Shown: positions 18,190 through 27,837, counted from the stretch's first letter. The stretch is 64,000 bases of DNA from Cellulophaga sp. 20_2_10 (GCF_023476645.1 NZ_JAMCOJ010000009.1:1-64000), one strand, 5' to 3'. The notes: generated by a model not told the origin, from the letters alone. Numbers and translations are program-made.

Positions 18190-20691
18190 TTAAAACTTTA
18201 CAGACAATTGCAGTCCATAAAATGCCGGAGGACCTGCAATAAATGTAGGAATACCAAAAGCACCTCCTGTATTACCAGCATCTATAATAAATTCCTCATC
18301 TAAAACATTAGTTGCAAATAAACTAATCTCGTACCTATCTTCTATAGTAACGCCTGTTCTAATATTTAACAATCCATAACCGTCTTGAGATATGTTCGGT
18401 AAATTAGTTTCCTCAAAAAACACTTTAGACTTATATGTATATGTTGGTCTTAAAAATACAGCTACTTTTTCACTTAAAGTAGGATTGATATTAAATCCTA
18501 CTGAAAAAGAGTGCTCTGGTGTTAACCTAAATGTATTACCTGCCAATTGTTGTGCATTTCCGTCTGAATCTTTAGCATCAAAAGAAGCATCTATATACCC
18601 ATAATTAGCAAAGAAAGAGCTACTTTTTGCAAATTGATATTGCATCGCTGCTTCAAAACCAAAAGCTGTAGCACTACCACTATCGTTAGGAAGTATAACC
18701 AAACCATCTGTTTCATCTAGACGTGCAATTGTTGTTTGAAAATTATTGTAATCGTAATAATATCCATTAATATCAAACTGTAATTTATTATCTAACAGTA
18801 ATGATTTTAATCCCAACTCATAAGACCAAACAGTTTCGTCTGACAATACATTTACTTCTGTAGCCGATACATTAATTACATTTGGTCTTCTACCGCGTGC
18901 AACATTACCAAAAACAGTTACCACATCACTTAAATCATAATTTACAGCAAACCTACCTACTGCAGATGTAAAAGTTTCACTTGCCGAAATTCTACCGTTT
19001 GTTGGTGTAAATAAGTTGTTAGGGAAAGCGCCTAAAAAGTTACCTAACAATCCTGGGGTATCTGCATTTATAACCTCTAAACCAGCATTACTATTTTCTA
19101 AGGTTGCTCTTAACCCTAATGTAAAAGTTAATTTATCTGTAACATCATAAGATGCATCTGCAAAAATATCTCCTGAATAATTTTCGCCATAGTTAATAGA
19201 GTTTTCTTTATTAATAGACAATAAAGGAGCGCCAGCCAATGGTCCAAAACTAGCCGGGTCATTAGGTAGGTTAGGAAACAATGTTGGTATACCGTTTACA
19301 ACCAAAGCATCTGTAGCGACTAAAAGAACAAAGTAACTTTGCTCATTCACCTCAAAAGGAACTGCTTGCGAGCCATTCTCATAAAAGAAATTAGCTCCAA
19401 AGAAACCAGAAAACTTATCATCATTATCAAAATTAAATCGTACTTCTTGACTAAATTGTTCGCCTTCTGCAATCTCTCTAAAAAATAAAACTGGTGCTGC
19501 AGTACCGTCTGCATCAAAAGCTTCATCAGAGTCAAATTTTCTGTAAGCTGTAGTAGCTGTTAAATCCCAATTATCATTTAAATTAGATTTTAAAATACCT
19601 GTTATACCATATACTTTACGGTTTAATCCTAATTCTTTACCGCGCTCTAAATCTGCAAAAGAGTTCGGATTTAAATCTCCTCCTAAAGGTGCAAATGTTC
19701 CACTTTTAAAAGACGTTCCTGGAGGCGTGTCTTGCTGCCAGTTTCCAATTAAATCTAAGGTCGTATTATCATTAATCATATATTTTAAAGAGCCTCTAAG
19801 TGCTAAAGTTTCTTTACCGTTAAGGTCTCCGCCAGAAAGGTTTTCTATATACCCATCTCTTCTATTATAAATGGCAGCAAAACGAGCAAATAACTTATCT
19901 TTTACTATTGGTGTATTTACAAAGCCATTTACTAAAAACTGATTGTAATTACCAACACCCGTTTTTAAAGACGCAGAAGTCTCGTTCTTTGCCTTTTTTT
20001 GTATAATATGCATTGCACCAATTTGTGCTCCTCTACCAAAAAGAGTTCCTTGCGGGCCTTTTAGCACCTCTACTCGTTCAATATCAAACAACTCTACAAC
20101 AGAACCACGAGATTTACTAATGGATACTCCGTCTTGAAAAACAGAAACTCTTGGCTCTACTCTAGAGTCACCACTATCACTAGTAATACCTCTTACCACA
20201 ATACCTGGGTTGTTTACACTTTGAATTTGGATTTGTAAACCTGGCACATAATCTGAAAAAGTATCGTACTCAAACGTGCCTTGGTTGTTAATAAACTCAC
20301 TACCGTAAGATGTTATAGCAATTGGTACATCTTTATTTAATTGTTCTCTTTTTTGTGCTGTAACCACCAAACCGTCTAATTGAAAAGAAGGCTCTTTTAA
20401 ATTAAAGTTTACCCTAGTCTGTGGTGTAGAAATATCTACCGTTTTTTTTATGCTCTTGTATCCTAAATAAGATACTGTAACCGTATACGTTTTATAACTT
20501 AAGTCATCAATTTTGTATAAGCCAGATTCATCTGTAACTGCACCCCTAGAAATGCTTTGTATAATAACATTGGCTCCAATTACAGGAGTCCCTGTTTCAT
20601 CTACTACTTGTCCGTTAAGACTCCCTTTGTTTTGTGCAGCAACAGTACATACTGTTAGTAATAATAAAATTAAATAGTACTTCTTTTTCAT
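18190..20691 (-). CDS. TonB-dependent outer-membrane receptor
   Basis: 833-residue receptor with signal peptide (1-19), carboxypeptidase-regulatory-like domain (about 23-105), plug domain from about 112 to 235 (VFQDGVSISKSRG, VEVLKGPQGTLFGRGA) and a 22-strand barrel ending in the outer-membrane signal LQLSVKF. The plug motif PQGTLFGRGA is typical of small-molecule or siderophore receptors rather than SusC; no SusD partner is present. It heads a unit with a secreted hydrolase and a glycerophosphodiesterase, so import of a phosphodiester or lipid-derived substrate is possible but unproven. A TAGTTTTG box lies upstream. Confidence 0.93.
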   Translation of the reverse strand: MKKKYYLILLLLTVCTVAAQNKGSLNGQVVDETGTPVIGANVIIQSISRGAVTDESGLYKIDDLSYKTYTVTVSYLGYKSIKKTVDISTPQTRVNFNLKEPSFQLDGLVVTAQKREQLNKDVPIAITSYGSEFINNQGTFEYDTFSDYVPGLQIQIQSVNNPGIVVRGITSDSGDSRVEPRVSVFQDGVSISKSRGSVVELFDIERVEVLKGPQGTLFGRGAQIGAMHIIQKKAKNETSASLKTGVGNYNQFLVNGFVNTPIVKDKLFARFAAIYNRRDGYIENLSGGDLNGKETLALRGSLKYMINDNTTLDLIGNWQQDTPPGTSFKSGTFAPLGGDLNPNSFADLERGKELGLNRKVYGITGILKSNLNDNWDLTATTAYRKFDSDEAFDADGTAAPVLFFREIAEGEQFSQEVRFNFDNDDKFSGFFGANFFYENGSQAVPFEVNEQSYFVLLVATDALVVNGIPTLFPNLPNDPASFGPLAGAPLLSINKENSINYGENYSGDIFADASYDVTDKLTFTLGLRATLENSNAGLEVINADTPGLLGNFLGAFPNNLFTPTNGRISASETFTSAVGRFAVNYDLSDVVTVFGNVARGRRPNVINVSATEVNVLSDETVWSYELGLKSLLLDNKLQFDINGYYYDYNNFQTTIARLDETDGLVILPNDSGSATAFGFEAAMQYQFAKSSSFFANYGYIDASFDAKDSDGNAQQLAGNTFRLTPEHSFSVGFNINPTLSEKVAVFLRPTYTYKSKVFFEETNLPNISQDGYGLLNIRTGVTIEDRYEISLFATNVLDEEFIIDAGNTGGAFGIPTFIAGPPAFYGLQLSVKF

Positions 20692-21062
20692 CGTGTTTTT
20701 TTAAGTTGCCCAAAACTATGTAGCTACTGTTAAGCTAAAAGTCTCGCTACTTTATAATAATGTTAGGCAAACATTAACACGTATTACGTAAGCATTAATA
20801 CGGAGATCCTTTTGTTAAGCGAAGTTTAAAATAATTACTTAAACAACTACTTGTCAGCCTACTAACACAAAAAACAATTAAACAGAATAATTGCGCAGAT
20901 ATTTAATTTAAACAATAAAAAAGTACTTGTAGTATTCTTTTTTTTAGTGCGATGAAAATCTAAGAACAAAACCAATCTTAAAATTTTCATAAAATTAAAT
21001 TAAACAAACGTTTAATTTAAACATTTGTTTAATTTTACAGCCTCAAAATTAACAATCATCAC
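20692..21062. promoter_or_regulatory. Divergent intergenic region with promoters and TetR operator
   Basis: 371 bp between the minus-strand TonB receptor and the plus-strand TetR gene. Toward the receptor there is a TAGTTTTG -7 candidate (minus strand, 20711-20718) 20 bp before its ATG, with no clear -33 TTG. Toward tetR there are two palindromic boxes at 21000-21032. Nothing coding is seen in the remaining AT-rich middle. Confidence 0.5.
21000..21032 (+). promoter_or_regulatory. Double palindromic operator for the TetR/efflux operon
   Basis: Two 16-bp palindromes of the form TTAAAC-N4-GTTTAA, at 21000-21015 and 21017-21032, separated by one base (17 bp centre to centre). They sit 30 bp upstream of the TetR start, the usual place for an autoregulatory operator, and could bind two dimers side by side. 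Confidence 0.7.
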
Positions 21063-21698
21063 ATGGAGTGGAATGATAAACAGAAAAAAATACTTGATAT
21101 AGCTGAAGAATTATTTGCAATAAATGGTTTTGATGGTACTTCTATTAGACAAATATCAAAGGCTGCCGATATAAATGTAGCAATGATCTCCTATTACTTT
21201 GGTTCTAAACAAAAGTTATTACAAGCAATTGTAGCGTATAGAAACACTGGTTTTAGAGAAGAGTTTGAAGATATAATTGTTACAGAATTAAGCTACCTAG
21301 AAAAGTTAGATCAAATAGTTTCCTTAGTAATTAGTAGAATACACAAGAACAGAAGAATTTATAAAATTATTCACTTTCTACATAGTAACAATGAACATAA
21401 TTTTGATTTTGAAATCTATAATGCCCAGAAAAAAGAAAATTTTAAAACATTAAAAGACTTTATAACTAATGGGCAAAAAGAAGGTTCGTTTGTAGAAGGT
21501 GTAGATTATTTACTCTTTGCAAGTAATCTAAGAGGAGCATACTTTAGTTTATACTTTAACAAATCTCTTTTTATGTCCGTCTTAGATCTTAAAGATGATA
21601 CTGGTTTTGAAAAATACATATTTTCTAATTTAATACCACACGTACAAAGAACAGCTAGAGCCGTATTAACCTATAATCCAAAAAAAAATAAAAAATAA
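21063..21698 (+). CDS. TetR family transcriptional regulator
   Basis: 211-residue regulator: N-terminal helix-turn-helix at about 12-58 (ILDIAEELFAINGFDGTSI, INVAMISYYFGSKQKLL) followed by a helical ligand-binding domain. It is the first gene of an operon with outer-membrane, adaptor and MFS efflux genes and faces a two-box palindromic operator, so it is the probable repressor of the pump, relieved by a pump substrate. Its inducer is unknown. Confidence 0.93.
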   Translation: MEWNDKQKKILDIAEELFAINGFDGTSIRQISKAADINVAMISYYFGSKQKLLQAIVAYRNTGFREEFEDIIVTELSYLEKLDQIVSLVISRIHKNRRIYKIIHFLHSNNEHNFDFEIYNAQKKENFKTLKDFITNGQKEGSFVEGVDYLLFASNLRGAYFSLYFNKSLFMSVLDLKDDTGFEKYIFSNLIPHVQRTARAVLTYNPKKNKK

Positions 21699-21737
21699 AA
21701 TCTTATCCATTTAATACATCTAATAAATACTAAAAAA

Positions 21738-23057
21738 ATGAAAACCCCAATAGTTTTAATGCTATTATTTGTTTTAACAATTAGTAATATAACTGCTCAA
21801 GAAAAAACAAATTTAACGCTACAAGAGGCTGTAAAACTTGCCACTACAAAAAGTAATATCTCCAAAATTGCTGATACAAAAGTAAACACAGCAAAAGAAG
21901 AATTAACATCTATAAAAAACAATAGGTACCCCGACTTTAATATCTCTGGGCAGTATTCTTATTTAACAAGTCCCAATATAGATTTAAAGTTAAATACTGG
22001 CAGTGGTGATGGTACAACAACAGAAGCACCAGATGTAAACTCTTTTGCTCTAGGACAAGCAAACATAACCCTACCCCTATTCTCTGGCTTTAAAATTAAA
22101 AATAGTATCTCTGCTGGTGAAAATCACTACAATTCTACTATTTACCAAGCAAAAAACACCAAAGAAGTGGCCACTTTAAATACCATTAATGCGTATGCCA
22201 ACCTATATATGGCAAAACAAAATGTAGCATTAATAAAAGAAAATTTAGCCCAGGTGCAGCAAAGAGTTAAGGACTTTAGTCAAATGGAGAAAAATGGATT
22301 ACTAGCTAAAAACGATTTACTAAAAGCTACTATACAACAATCTAATATTGAAATTTCTTTAGAAAATGCAAAAAAAGATGTTCGCATTCTTAATTACAGG
22401 TTAGCGACCAATTTAAAGTTACCCGAAAATACGGTAATTGAATTAAATGATGCTGATTTTGATACACGTACTATTACTAATAAAAATATTGAAGAAGAAA
22501 GTTTAGAAGAGCGTAATGACATACAAGCGTTACAGTTTGAAGAAATGGCGGCTAAAAATCAAATAAAAGTAGCCAAAGCAAACTATTACCCTTCCATTGG
22601 TTTAGTTAGTGGCTATACAGCTTTAGACCTAAATAACGCCTTAACAATTACAAATGCCATAAATATTGGTGTAAGTGTATCCTACAACGTTTCTGATATT
22701 TTTAAAAACAAAAGTAAAGTAAAAGCAGCAGAAAGTAGAGCTAAAGAAGTTGCTTATACTTTGGATATGGCTCTAGATAACAATAAGGTACAGTTAGCAA
22801 GTACAAAGGAAGAATACCTTTTAGCGCTTCATAAATTTACGGTATACACTACATCTGTAGCGCAAGCTGTAGAAAACTACCGAATTGTTAAAGACAAATA
22901 TGATAATGGACTGGTAGACACAAACGATTTGTTAGAAGCAGATGTAGAACAGCTTCAAGCTAAAATTAATCTTGCTTTTTCAAAAGCCGAAATAACTAAA
23001 AAATATTACGAATTACTTGCTGCAAAAGGGCAGTTAGCAAACAAATTTTCTATTTAA
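21738..23057 (+). CDS. TolC-like outer membrane efflux protein
   Basis: 439-residue outer-membrane factor with a signal peptide (to about 20, ITAQ) and two repeats of long coiled helices separated by beta segments, the usual OEP duplication (ALGQANITLPLFSGF; DTNDLLEADVEQLQAKINL). Trimers form the exit duct of tripartite pumps. It is placed 39 bp after tetR and 15 bp before the HlyD-type adaptor. Confidence 0.93.
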   Translation: MKTPIVLMLLFVLTISNITAQEKTNLTLQEAVKLATTKSNISKIADTKVNTAKEELTSIKNNRYPDFNISGQYSYLTSPNIDLKLNTGSGDGTTTEAPDVNSFALGQANITLPLFSGFKIKNSISAGENHYNSTIYQAKNTKEVATLNTINAYANLYMAKQNVALIKENLAQVQQRVKDFSQMEKNGLLAKNDLLKATIQQSNIEISLENAKKDVRILNYRLATNLKLPENTVIELNDADFDTRTITNKNIEEESLEERNDIQALQFEEMAAKNQIKVAKANYYPSIGLVSGYTALDLNNALTITNAINIGVSVSYNVSDIFKNKSKVKAAESRAKEVAYTLDMALDNNKVQLASTKEEYLLALHKFTVYTTSVAQAVENYRIVKDKYDNGLVDTNDLLEADVEQLQAKINLAFSKAEITKKYYELLAAKGQLANKFSI

Positions 23058-23072
23058 TAATACATAAACCCC

Positions 23073-24155
23073 ATGGAAAAAAATAAAAAAACAAACAATA
23101 AGTTTATCATCATAGTATCAGTTTTAGTAACTATTGGTGTTGTTTACGGGCTATATAAGTATATACATTCACTTTCTCATGAAGAAACGGATGATGCACA
23201 AATCTCTGCAAATATGAGTCCTATTATACCTCATGTTAGTGGTTACATTAAAAAGGTTTATGTAAATGATCATCAAAAAGTAAAAAAAGGAGATACACTT
23301 TTTATAATAGACAATAGAGATTACAAAGTACAATTAGAGCAAGCCAAAGCTGGTTTAGCGGCTGCCGAAAGTCAGCTTACTGTATCTAAAGCTAGTATTG
23401 GATCTTCAGTAGCCAATGCAGCAGCATCTAACTCACAGGTTAATTCTGTTAAAGGAAATATAGAAAGTGCAAAAGTTAGACTTTGGAGAGCAAAAAACGA
23501 CTTTGAACGTTACAAAAACTTATACGAAAATCATTCTATTACAACGCAACAATACGAGCAGGCACTAGCTGCAAAACAAGAAGCTGAAAGTCAGTTAAAC
23601 GTTTTAGAAAATCAACAAAAAGCATCCGCTAGCCAACATAATGCTGCTGTATCACAAACAGAAATTACAAAAAAACAAACCAATGTTGCAGAGGCTAATA
23701 TAAAAAGTGCTGAAGCAGTTTTAGACGCTGCAAAATTAAATATGGCATATACGATTGTTACTGCTCCTATAGACGGACAATTATCTGAGGTAAATTTACA
23801 ACCTGGTCAATTTGTATCACAAGGTCAGTCTTTAATTTATTTGGTACAAACAGCAGAAAAATGGGTGATTGCCAATTTTAAAGAAACCCAACTAGAAAAA
23901 ATGGAATTAGGTCAAAAAGTATCTATAGAAGTAGATGCATACCCAAATGAAGAGTTTTTAGGTAAAATAACTGCTTTTTCACCAGCTACTGGTGCTCGTT
24001 TTTCATTATTACCACCAGATAATGCTACAGGTAACTTTGTAAAAACAGTACAAAGGTTACCAGTTAAAATTGATTTTTCTTCTGACAATGAAGCTCACAA
24101 ACTTTCTAAACTACGTTCTGGGATGAACGTTCTTGTAGATGTTCATTTAGATTAA
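23073..24155 (+). CDS. HlyD/EmrA-type membrane fusion protein
   Basis: 360-residue periplasmic adaptor anchored by one N-terminal membrane segment (about 11-28). The lipoyl halves flank an alanine/glutamine-rich coiled-coil hairpin (about 85-220) and are followed by a beta-barrel (VIANFKETQLEKM). TDDAQISANMSPIIPHVSGYI at the first half is the EmrA-type signature (seen here from residue 39). It links the EmrB-type transporter to the TolC-like duct and is encoded 2 bp before emrB. Confidence 0.94.
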   Translation: MEKNKKTNNKFIIIVSVLVTIGVVYGLYKYIHSLSHEETDDAQISANMSPIIPHVSGYIKKVYVNDHQKVKKGDTLFIIDNRDYKVQLEQAKAGLAAAESQLTVSKASIGSSVANAAASNSQVNSVKGNIESAKVRLWRAKNDFERYKNLYENHSITTQQYEQALAAKQEAESQLNVLENQQKASASQHNAAVSQTEITKKQTNVAEANIKSAEAVLDAAKLNMAYTIVTAPIDGQLSEVNLQPGQFVSQGQSLIYLVQTAEKWVIANFKETQLEKMELGQKVSIEVDAYPNEEFLGKITAFSPATGARFSLLPPDNATGNFVKTVQRLPVKIDFSSDNEAHKLSKLRSGMNVLVDVHLD

Positions 24156-24157
24156 TT

Positions 24158-25738
24158 ATGCAAGAAGTAGACGAAAACAGCCTAGTTGAATACGGCTACA
24201 GAAGGGTAATTATTACCATTACTGCGGTATTATGTGCTTTATTAGAAATAGTAGATACTACTATAGTAAACGTAGCATTAAATGATATGCGCGGTAGTCT
24301 TGGCGCTACATTAACAGATGTGGCCTGGGTAGTAACGGCTTACGCTATTGCTAATGTTATTATTATACCAATGACTAGTTGGCTGGCCAAGCAATTTGGT
24401 CGTAGAAATTACTTTGCCGTTTCTATAATCATATTTACGGTGGCCTCTTTTTTATGTGGTAATGCTACAAATATTTGGGAACTGGTTGCCTTTAGGTTTA
24501 TACAAGGCTTGGGTGGTGGTGCTTTACTAGTAACTGCACAAACTATTATTACAGAAAGTTACCCTGCTGCAAAAAGAGGTATGGCACAAGCCATTTATGG
24601 TATGGGTATTATTGTTGGCCCTACTTTAGGTCCGCCTTTAGGTGGTTATTTGGTAGATAATTTTTCTTGGCCTTATATCTTTTACATTAATATTCCATTA
24701 GGTATTATAGCCGTATTCTTAACCATATTTTATGTGAAAAGTCCTAAATACGGAGAAAAATTAAAAGCTAACCAGGTAGATTGGTGGGGTATTATTTTAC
24801 TTGCTACGTTTATAGGTTCTTTACAATTTGTGTTAGAACATGGTCAACAAGATGACTGGTTCCAAGATCCTATAATTGTAACACTAACGGTATCTGCCTT
24901 TTTTGGTTTTATATTATTTATATGGCGACAATTAGTATATAAACATCCAATAGTTAATTTAAAGGCTTTAAAAGATAGCAACTTAAGAGTTGGTACTATT
25001 ATGACGTTTATTTTAGGTTTTGGACTCTATGGCTCTACTTTTATTATTCCAATTTATACGCAGTCTATACTTGGTTGGACAGCAACAGATGCCGGACTAT
25101 TATTAATTCCGAGTTCTATAACTACAGGTATAATGATGCCAATTGTAGGTAAATTAATAGAACGCGGCATCTCTCAAAAATATCTTGTAGCACTGGGTTT
25201 CACCATCTTTTTTGCTTACAGTTTTTGGATGCATCTACTAATTACACCAGACACCAGTTCCGAGGCTATGTTTTGGCCACTAGTAACCAGAGGTATTGGC
25301 TTAGGACTATTATTTGTGCCTATTACAACCTTATCTTTATCTACATTAAAAGGAAAAGATATTGGAGATGGCGCTGCTTTTACAGGAATGATGAGACAAT
25401 TAGGAGGTTCTTTTGGTATTGCTATAATTACTACAATGCTGTCTAGATTAAACCAACAACACCGCGTAGATCTTATTCCTAATATTAGTTCTATAGCAAC
25501 CAACGTACAAGAACGTATTGCGACTTACAAACAGCTATTTATATCAAAAGGATTTAGTCCTGATGAGGCTTTATCTAGAGCTTATGCTTTAATAGATGGT
25601 TCTGTTAATAAACAAGCTGCAATTTTATCTTATATGGATATATTTTTATACCTGGGCGTACTTTTTCTTATCTGTGTTCCTTTTGTATTGCTAATTAAAA
25701 AAGGTGCAGGTAAGGTTGATGCTTCTGCAATGCATTAA
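24158..25738 (+). CDS. EmrB/QacA-type MFS drug exporter (DHA2)
   Basis: 526-residue 14-helix proton antiporter of the DHA2 family. Motif C (GPTLGPPLGGYL) and motif A (WLAKQFGRRNYF) are clear, and IVDTTIVNVAL in helix 1 is the EmrB signature. Together with the adaptor and TolC-like protein it forms a complete tripartite exporter for hydrophobic drugs, bile-like acids or fatty acids; the real substrate is unknown. A 19-bp perfect hairpin ends the operon. Confidence 0.95.
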   Translation: MQEVDENSLVEYGYRRVIITITAVLCALLEIVDTTIVNVALNDMRGSLGATLTDVAWVVTAYAIANVIIIPMTSWLAKQFGRRNYFAVSIIIFTVASFLCGNATNIWELVAFRFIQGLGGGALLVTAQTIITESYPAAKRGMAQAIYGMGIIVGPTLGPPLGGYLVDNFSWPYIFYINIPLGIIAVFLTIFYVKSPKYGEKLKANQVDWWGIILLATFIGSLQFVLEHGQQDDWFQDPIIVTLTVSAFFGFILFIWRQLVYKHPIVNLKALKDSNLRVGTIMTFILGFGLYGSTFIIPIYTQSILGWTATDAGLLLIPSSITTGIMMPIVGKLIERGISQKYLVALGFTIFFAYSFWMHLLITPDTSSEAMFWPLVTRGIGLGLLFVPITTLSLSTLKGKDIGDGAAFTGMMRQLGGSFGIAIITTMLSRLNQQHRVDLIPNISSIATNVQERIATYKQLFISKGFSPDEALSRAYALIDGSVNKQAAILSYMDIFLYLGVLFLICVPFVLLIKKGAGKVDASAMH

Positions 25739-25744
25739 ATAAAA

Positions 25745-25790
25745 AAATCTTCAACACAACTAGCTATATATCTAGTTGTGTTGAAGATTT
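25745..25790. terminator. 19-bp perfect inverted-repeat terminator
   Basis: Perfect 19-bp arms at 25745-25763 and 25772-25790 with an 8-base loop, placed between convergent genes (the efflux operon and the ABC-F gene). AAA and TTT ends at the arms allow use on both strands. It is unusually long for a simple terminator. Confidence 0.85.
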
Positions 25791-25814
25791 AATAATTACC
25801 TCAAAAATTTATTT

Positions 25815-27452
25815 TTACTTTTTTAGGTCGATATCTTTTATATTTTTAATCTTATTACGTTCTAAAAAAGCATCAATAGTTTCAAAATGCTCTATAACAC
25901 GTTGATCTTTAAATTCAAACACTTTTTCTGCCAAACCTTGTAAAAAATCACGGTCGTGAGATACTAGTATTAATGTACCATCAAAATCTAGTAACGCTTC
26001 TTTTAAAACATCTTTAGACTTTAAATCTAAGTGATTTGTAGGCTCATCTAATATTAAAAGGTTTACAGGCTCTAACAATAGTTTTACCATTGCTAGTCTG
26101 GTTTTTTCTCCACCAGATAATACGCTTACTTTTTTATCTACATCATCGCCTTTAAACATAAAACGACCCAAGATATTTTTTATTTGCGTACGCACATCTC
26201 CTTTTGCTACCTCATCTACGGTTTGAAAAATAGTTAAATCTGGGTCTAGCAATGATGCTTGGTTCTGGGCAAAATAACCTACTTGTACATTATGACCTAA
26301 ACTACATTTACCATCGTATTCAATTTCTCCTAAGATAGATTTTATCATAGTAGATTTACCTTCACCGTTTCTACCAACAAAAGAGACCTTTTCTCCTCTA
26401 GAGATAGACATATTGGCATTTTTAAATACGGTATGATCTCCGTAAGTTTTGGTTAAATCTTCAACCGAAATTGGATAATCTCCAGAACGTTGTGCTGCCG
26501 GAAACGATAATCTTAAGGCTGAGTTATCTACCTCATCAATCTCAATAATATCCAATTTTTCTAACATACGTTCTCTAGAGGTAACCTGATTTGTTTTGGA
26601 ATACGTTCCTTTAAATCGCTCTATAAAACGCATATTGTCCTCTATAAACTTCTGCTGTTCTTCGTAGGCTTTAATTTGATGCGCTCTACGGTCTTCTCTT
26701 AATTGTAAGTAATGTGTATAATTTGCTTTGTAGTCGTAAATTTTACCCATAGTAACCTCTATAGTTCTGTTGGTAATATTATCTATAAATGCTCTATCAT
26801 GCGATATTACCATTACAGCTTTTGCTTTGTTTACCAAAAAGTCTTCTAACCAAATTACAGACTCTATATCGATGTGGTTTGTTGGCTCATCTAACAAAAT
26901 TAAATCAGGTTTTTGCAGTAGTATTTTAGCTAGCTCAATACGCATACGCCAACCGCCACTAAACTCACTCGTAAGTCTATTAAAATCTTCTGATCTAAAA
27001 CCTAAGCCTTTTAATGCTTTTTCTACCTCAGCATCATAATTTACATCTTCTAAAGCGTAATATTGCTCCCCAAGCTCAGATACCTCTTCTATAATTTTCA
27101 TATAGGCATCACTCTCATAATCTGTTCTTGTTTCTAGCTCCTTGTTTAAAAAAGCCATACGATCTCTCATTGTAAAAACGTGACTAAAAGCTTTAGACGC
27201 TTCTTCTACTACTGTGCAATTATCTTCCGCTAACAAATGCTGTGGCAAATAAGCAATTACAGTGTCTTTAGGGCAACTAACTTTACCCTTGGTTGCCTTT
27301 TGTTTTCCGGCAACAATTTTCATCATTGTAGATTTACCAGCACCATTTTTACCCATAAGTGCTATTTTGTCATTTTCATTAATAACAAAATTTACACCAC
27401 TAAATAAGGTTGTTCCGCTAAATTCTACTGCAATATTATCTACTGTAATCAT
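25815..27452 (-). CDS. ABC-F family ATPase (YbiT-like)
   Basis: 545-residue soluble protein with two ABC domains and no membrane segments. Walker A motifs are GKNGAGKST near 33 and GRNGEGKST near 355; signatures are FSGGWRMR and LSGGEKTR; both Walker B regions read LDEPTNH. A basic interdomain linker of about 80 residues (RFKGTYSKTNQVTSRERM) is the part that enters the ribosomal E site in known ABC-F proteins. The expected role is relief of stalled ribosomes or translation regulation; nothing in the context points to antibiotic resistance. Confidence 0.94.
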   Translation of the reverse strand: MITVDNIAVEFSGTTLFSGVNFVINENDKIALMGKNGAGKSTMMKIVAGKQKATKGKVSCPKDTVIAYLPQHLLAEDNCTVVEEASKAFSHVFTMRDRMAFLNKELETRTDYESDAYMKIIEEVSELGEQYYALEDVNYDAEVEKALKGLGFRSEDFNRLTSEFSGGWRMRIELAKILLQKPDLILLDEPTNHIDIESVIWLEDFLVNKAKAVMVISHDRAFIDNITNRTIEVTMGKIYDYKANYTHYLQLREDRRAHQIKAYEEQQKFIEDNMRFIERFKGTYSKTNQVTSRERMLEKLDIIEIDEVDNSALRLSFPAAQRSGDYPISVEDLTKTYGDHTVFKNANMSISRGEKVSFVGRNGEGKSTMIKSILGEIEYDGKCSLGHNVQVGYFAQNQASLLDPDLTIFQTVDEVAKGDVRTQIKNILGRFMFKGDDVDKKVSVLSGGEKTRLAMVKLLLEPVNLLILDEPTNHLDLKSKDVLKEALLDFDGTLILVSHDRDFLQGLAEKVFEFKDQRVIEHFETIDAFLERNKIKNIKDIDLKK

Positions 27453-27634
27453 CTGTATATTTTAAAGACTGCAAAACTAACAAAAAGTAAAGGATGTAAT
27501 ACGTGGTTTAAATAGTTTAGTGAAAAAAAATTAAAAAACCATTTAACACTCATTAACAAAGACTTACAAGTCTATTAACTAAAACATTACGAGTTATCTT
27601 GTATCTTGAAGATGAACCTAAAAAAAGAAATGAT
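27453..27634. other. Upstream region of a small plus-strand transcript
   Basis: Intergenic DNA between the ABC-F start and a 46-codon ORF. It holds an AT-rich stretch and a TTGTATCTTG element near 27598 that only loosely resembles the -7 consensus. No RNA gene was recognised. Confidence 0.3.
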
Positions 27635-27775
27635 ATGGGAATTATTGATGATAAGAGATTAAAAAGAAAAGTAAAACAAACAAATCCTACAAATCCCACA
27701 GGGAATACTACTATAAACACGAATACGTTCGACATTGACTCTGAAACCATTAAGGGTCAGCAAAATAAAAAATAA
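27635..27775 (+). CDS. Small hypothetical protein, 46 residues
   Basis: 46-codon ORF: basic start (MGIIDDKRLKRKVKQ), a Thr/Asn-rich middle and a Lys-rich end. I do not recognise a family. It is supported by position: a strong plus-strand terminator follows 20 bp later (27796-27830), and no other gene upstream on this strand could use it because the neighbour before it is transcribed leftward. An alternative is that the transcript is a small RNA and the ORF is incidental. Confidence 0.45.
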   Translation: MGIIDDKRLKRKVKQTNPTNPTGNTTINTNTFDIDSETIKGQQNKK

Positions 27776-27795
27776 CCCCACAAGCTTTTATATGC

Positions 27796-27837
27796 AAAAG
27801 CCCTGAAATTATTATAATTTCAGGGCTTTTCTTTTTA
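27796..27837 (+). terminator. Strong plus-strand terminator of a small transcription unit
   Basis: Sixteen-base-pair perfect stem (27796-27811 with 27815-27830, core GCCCTGAAAT) with a TTA loop, followed by CTTTTT. It implies plus-strand transcription starting between 27453 and 27796. Confidence 0.85.
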
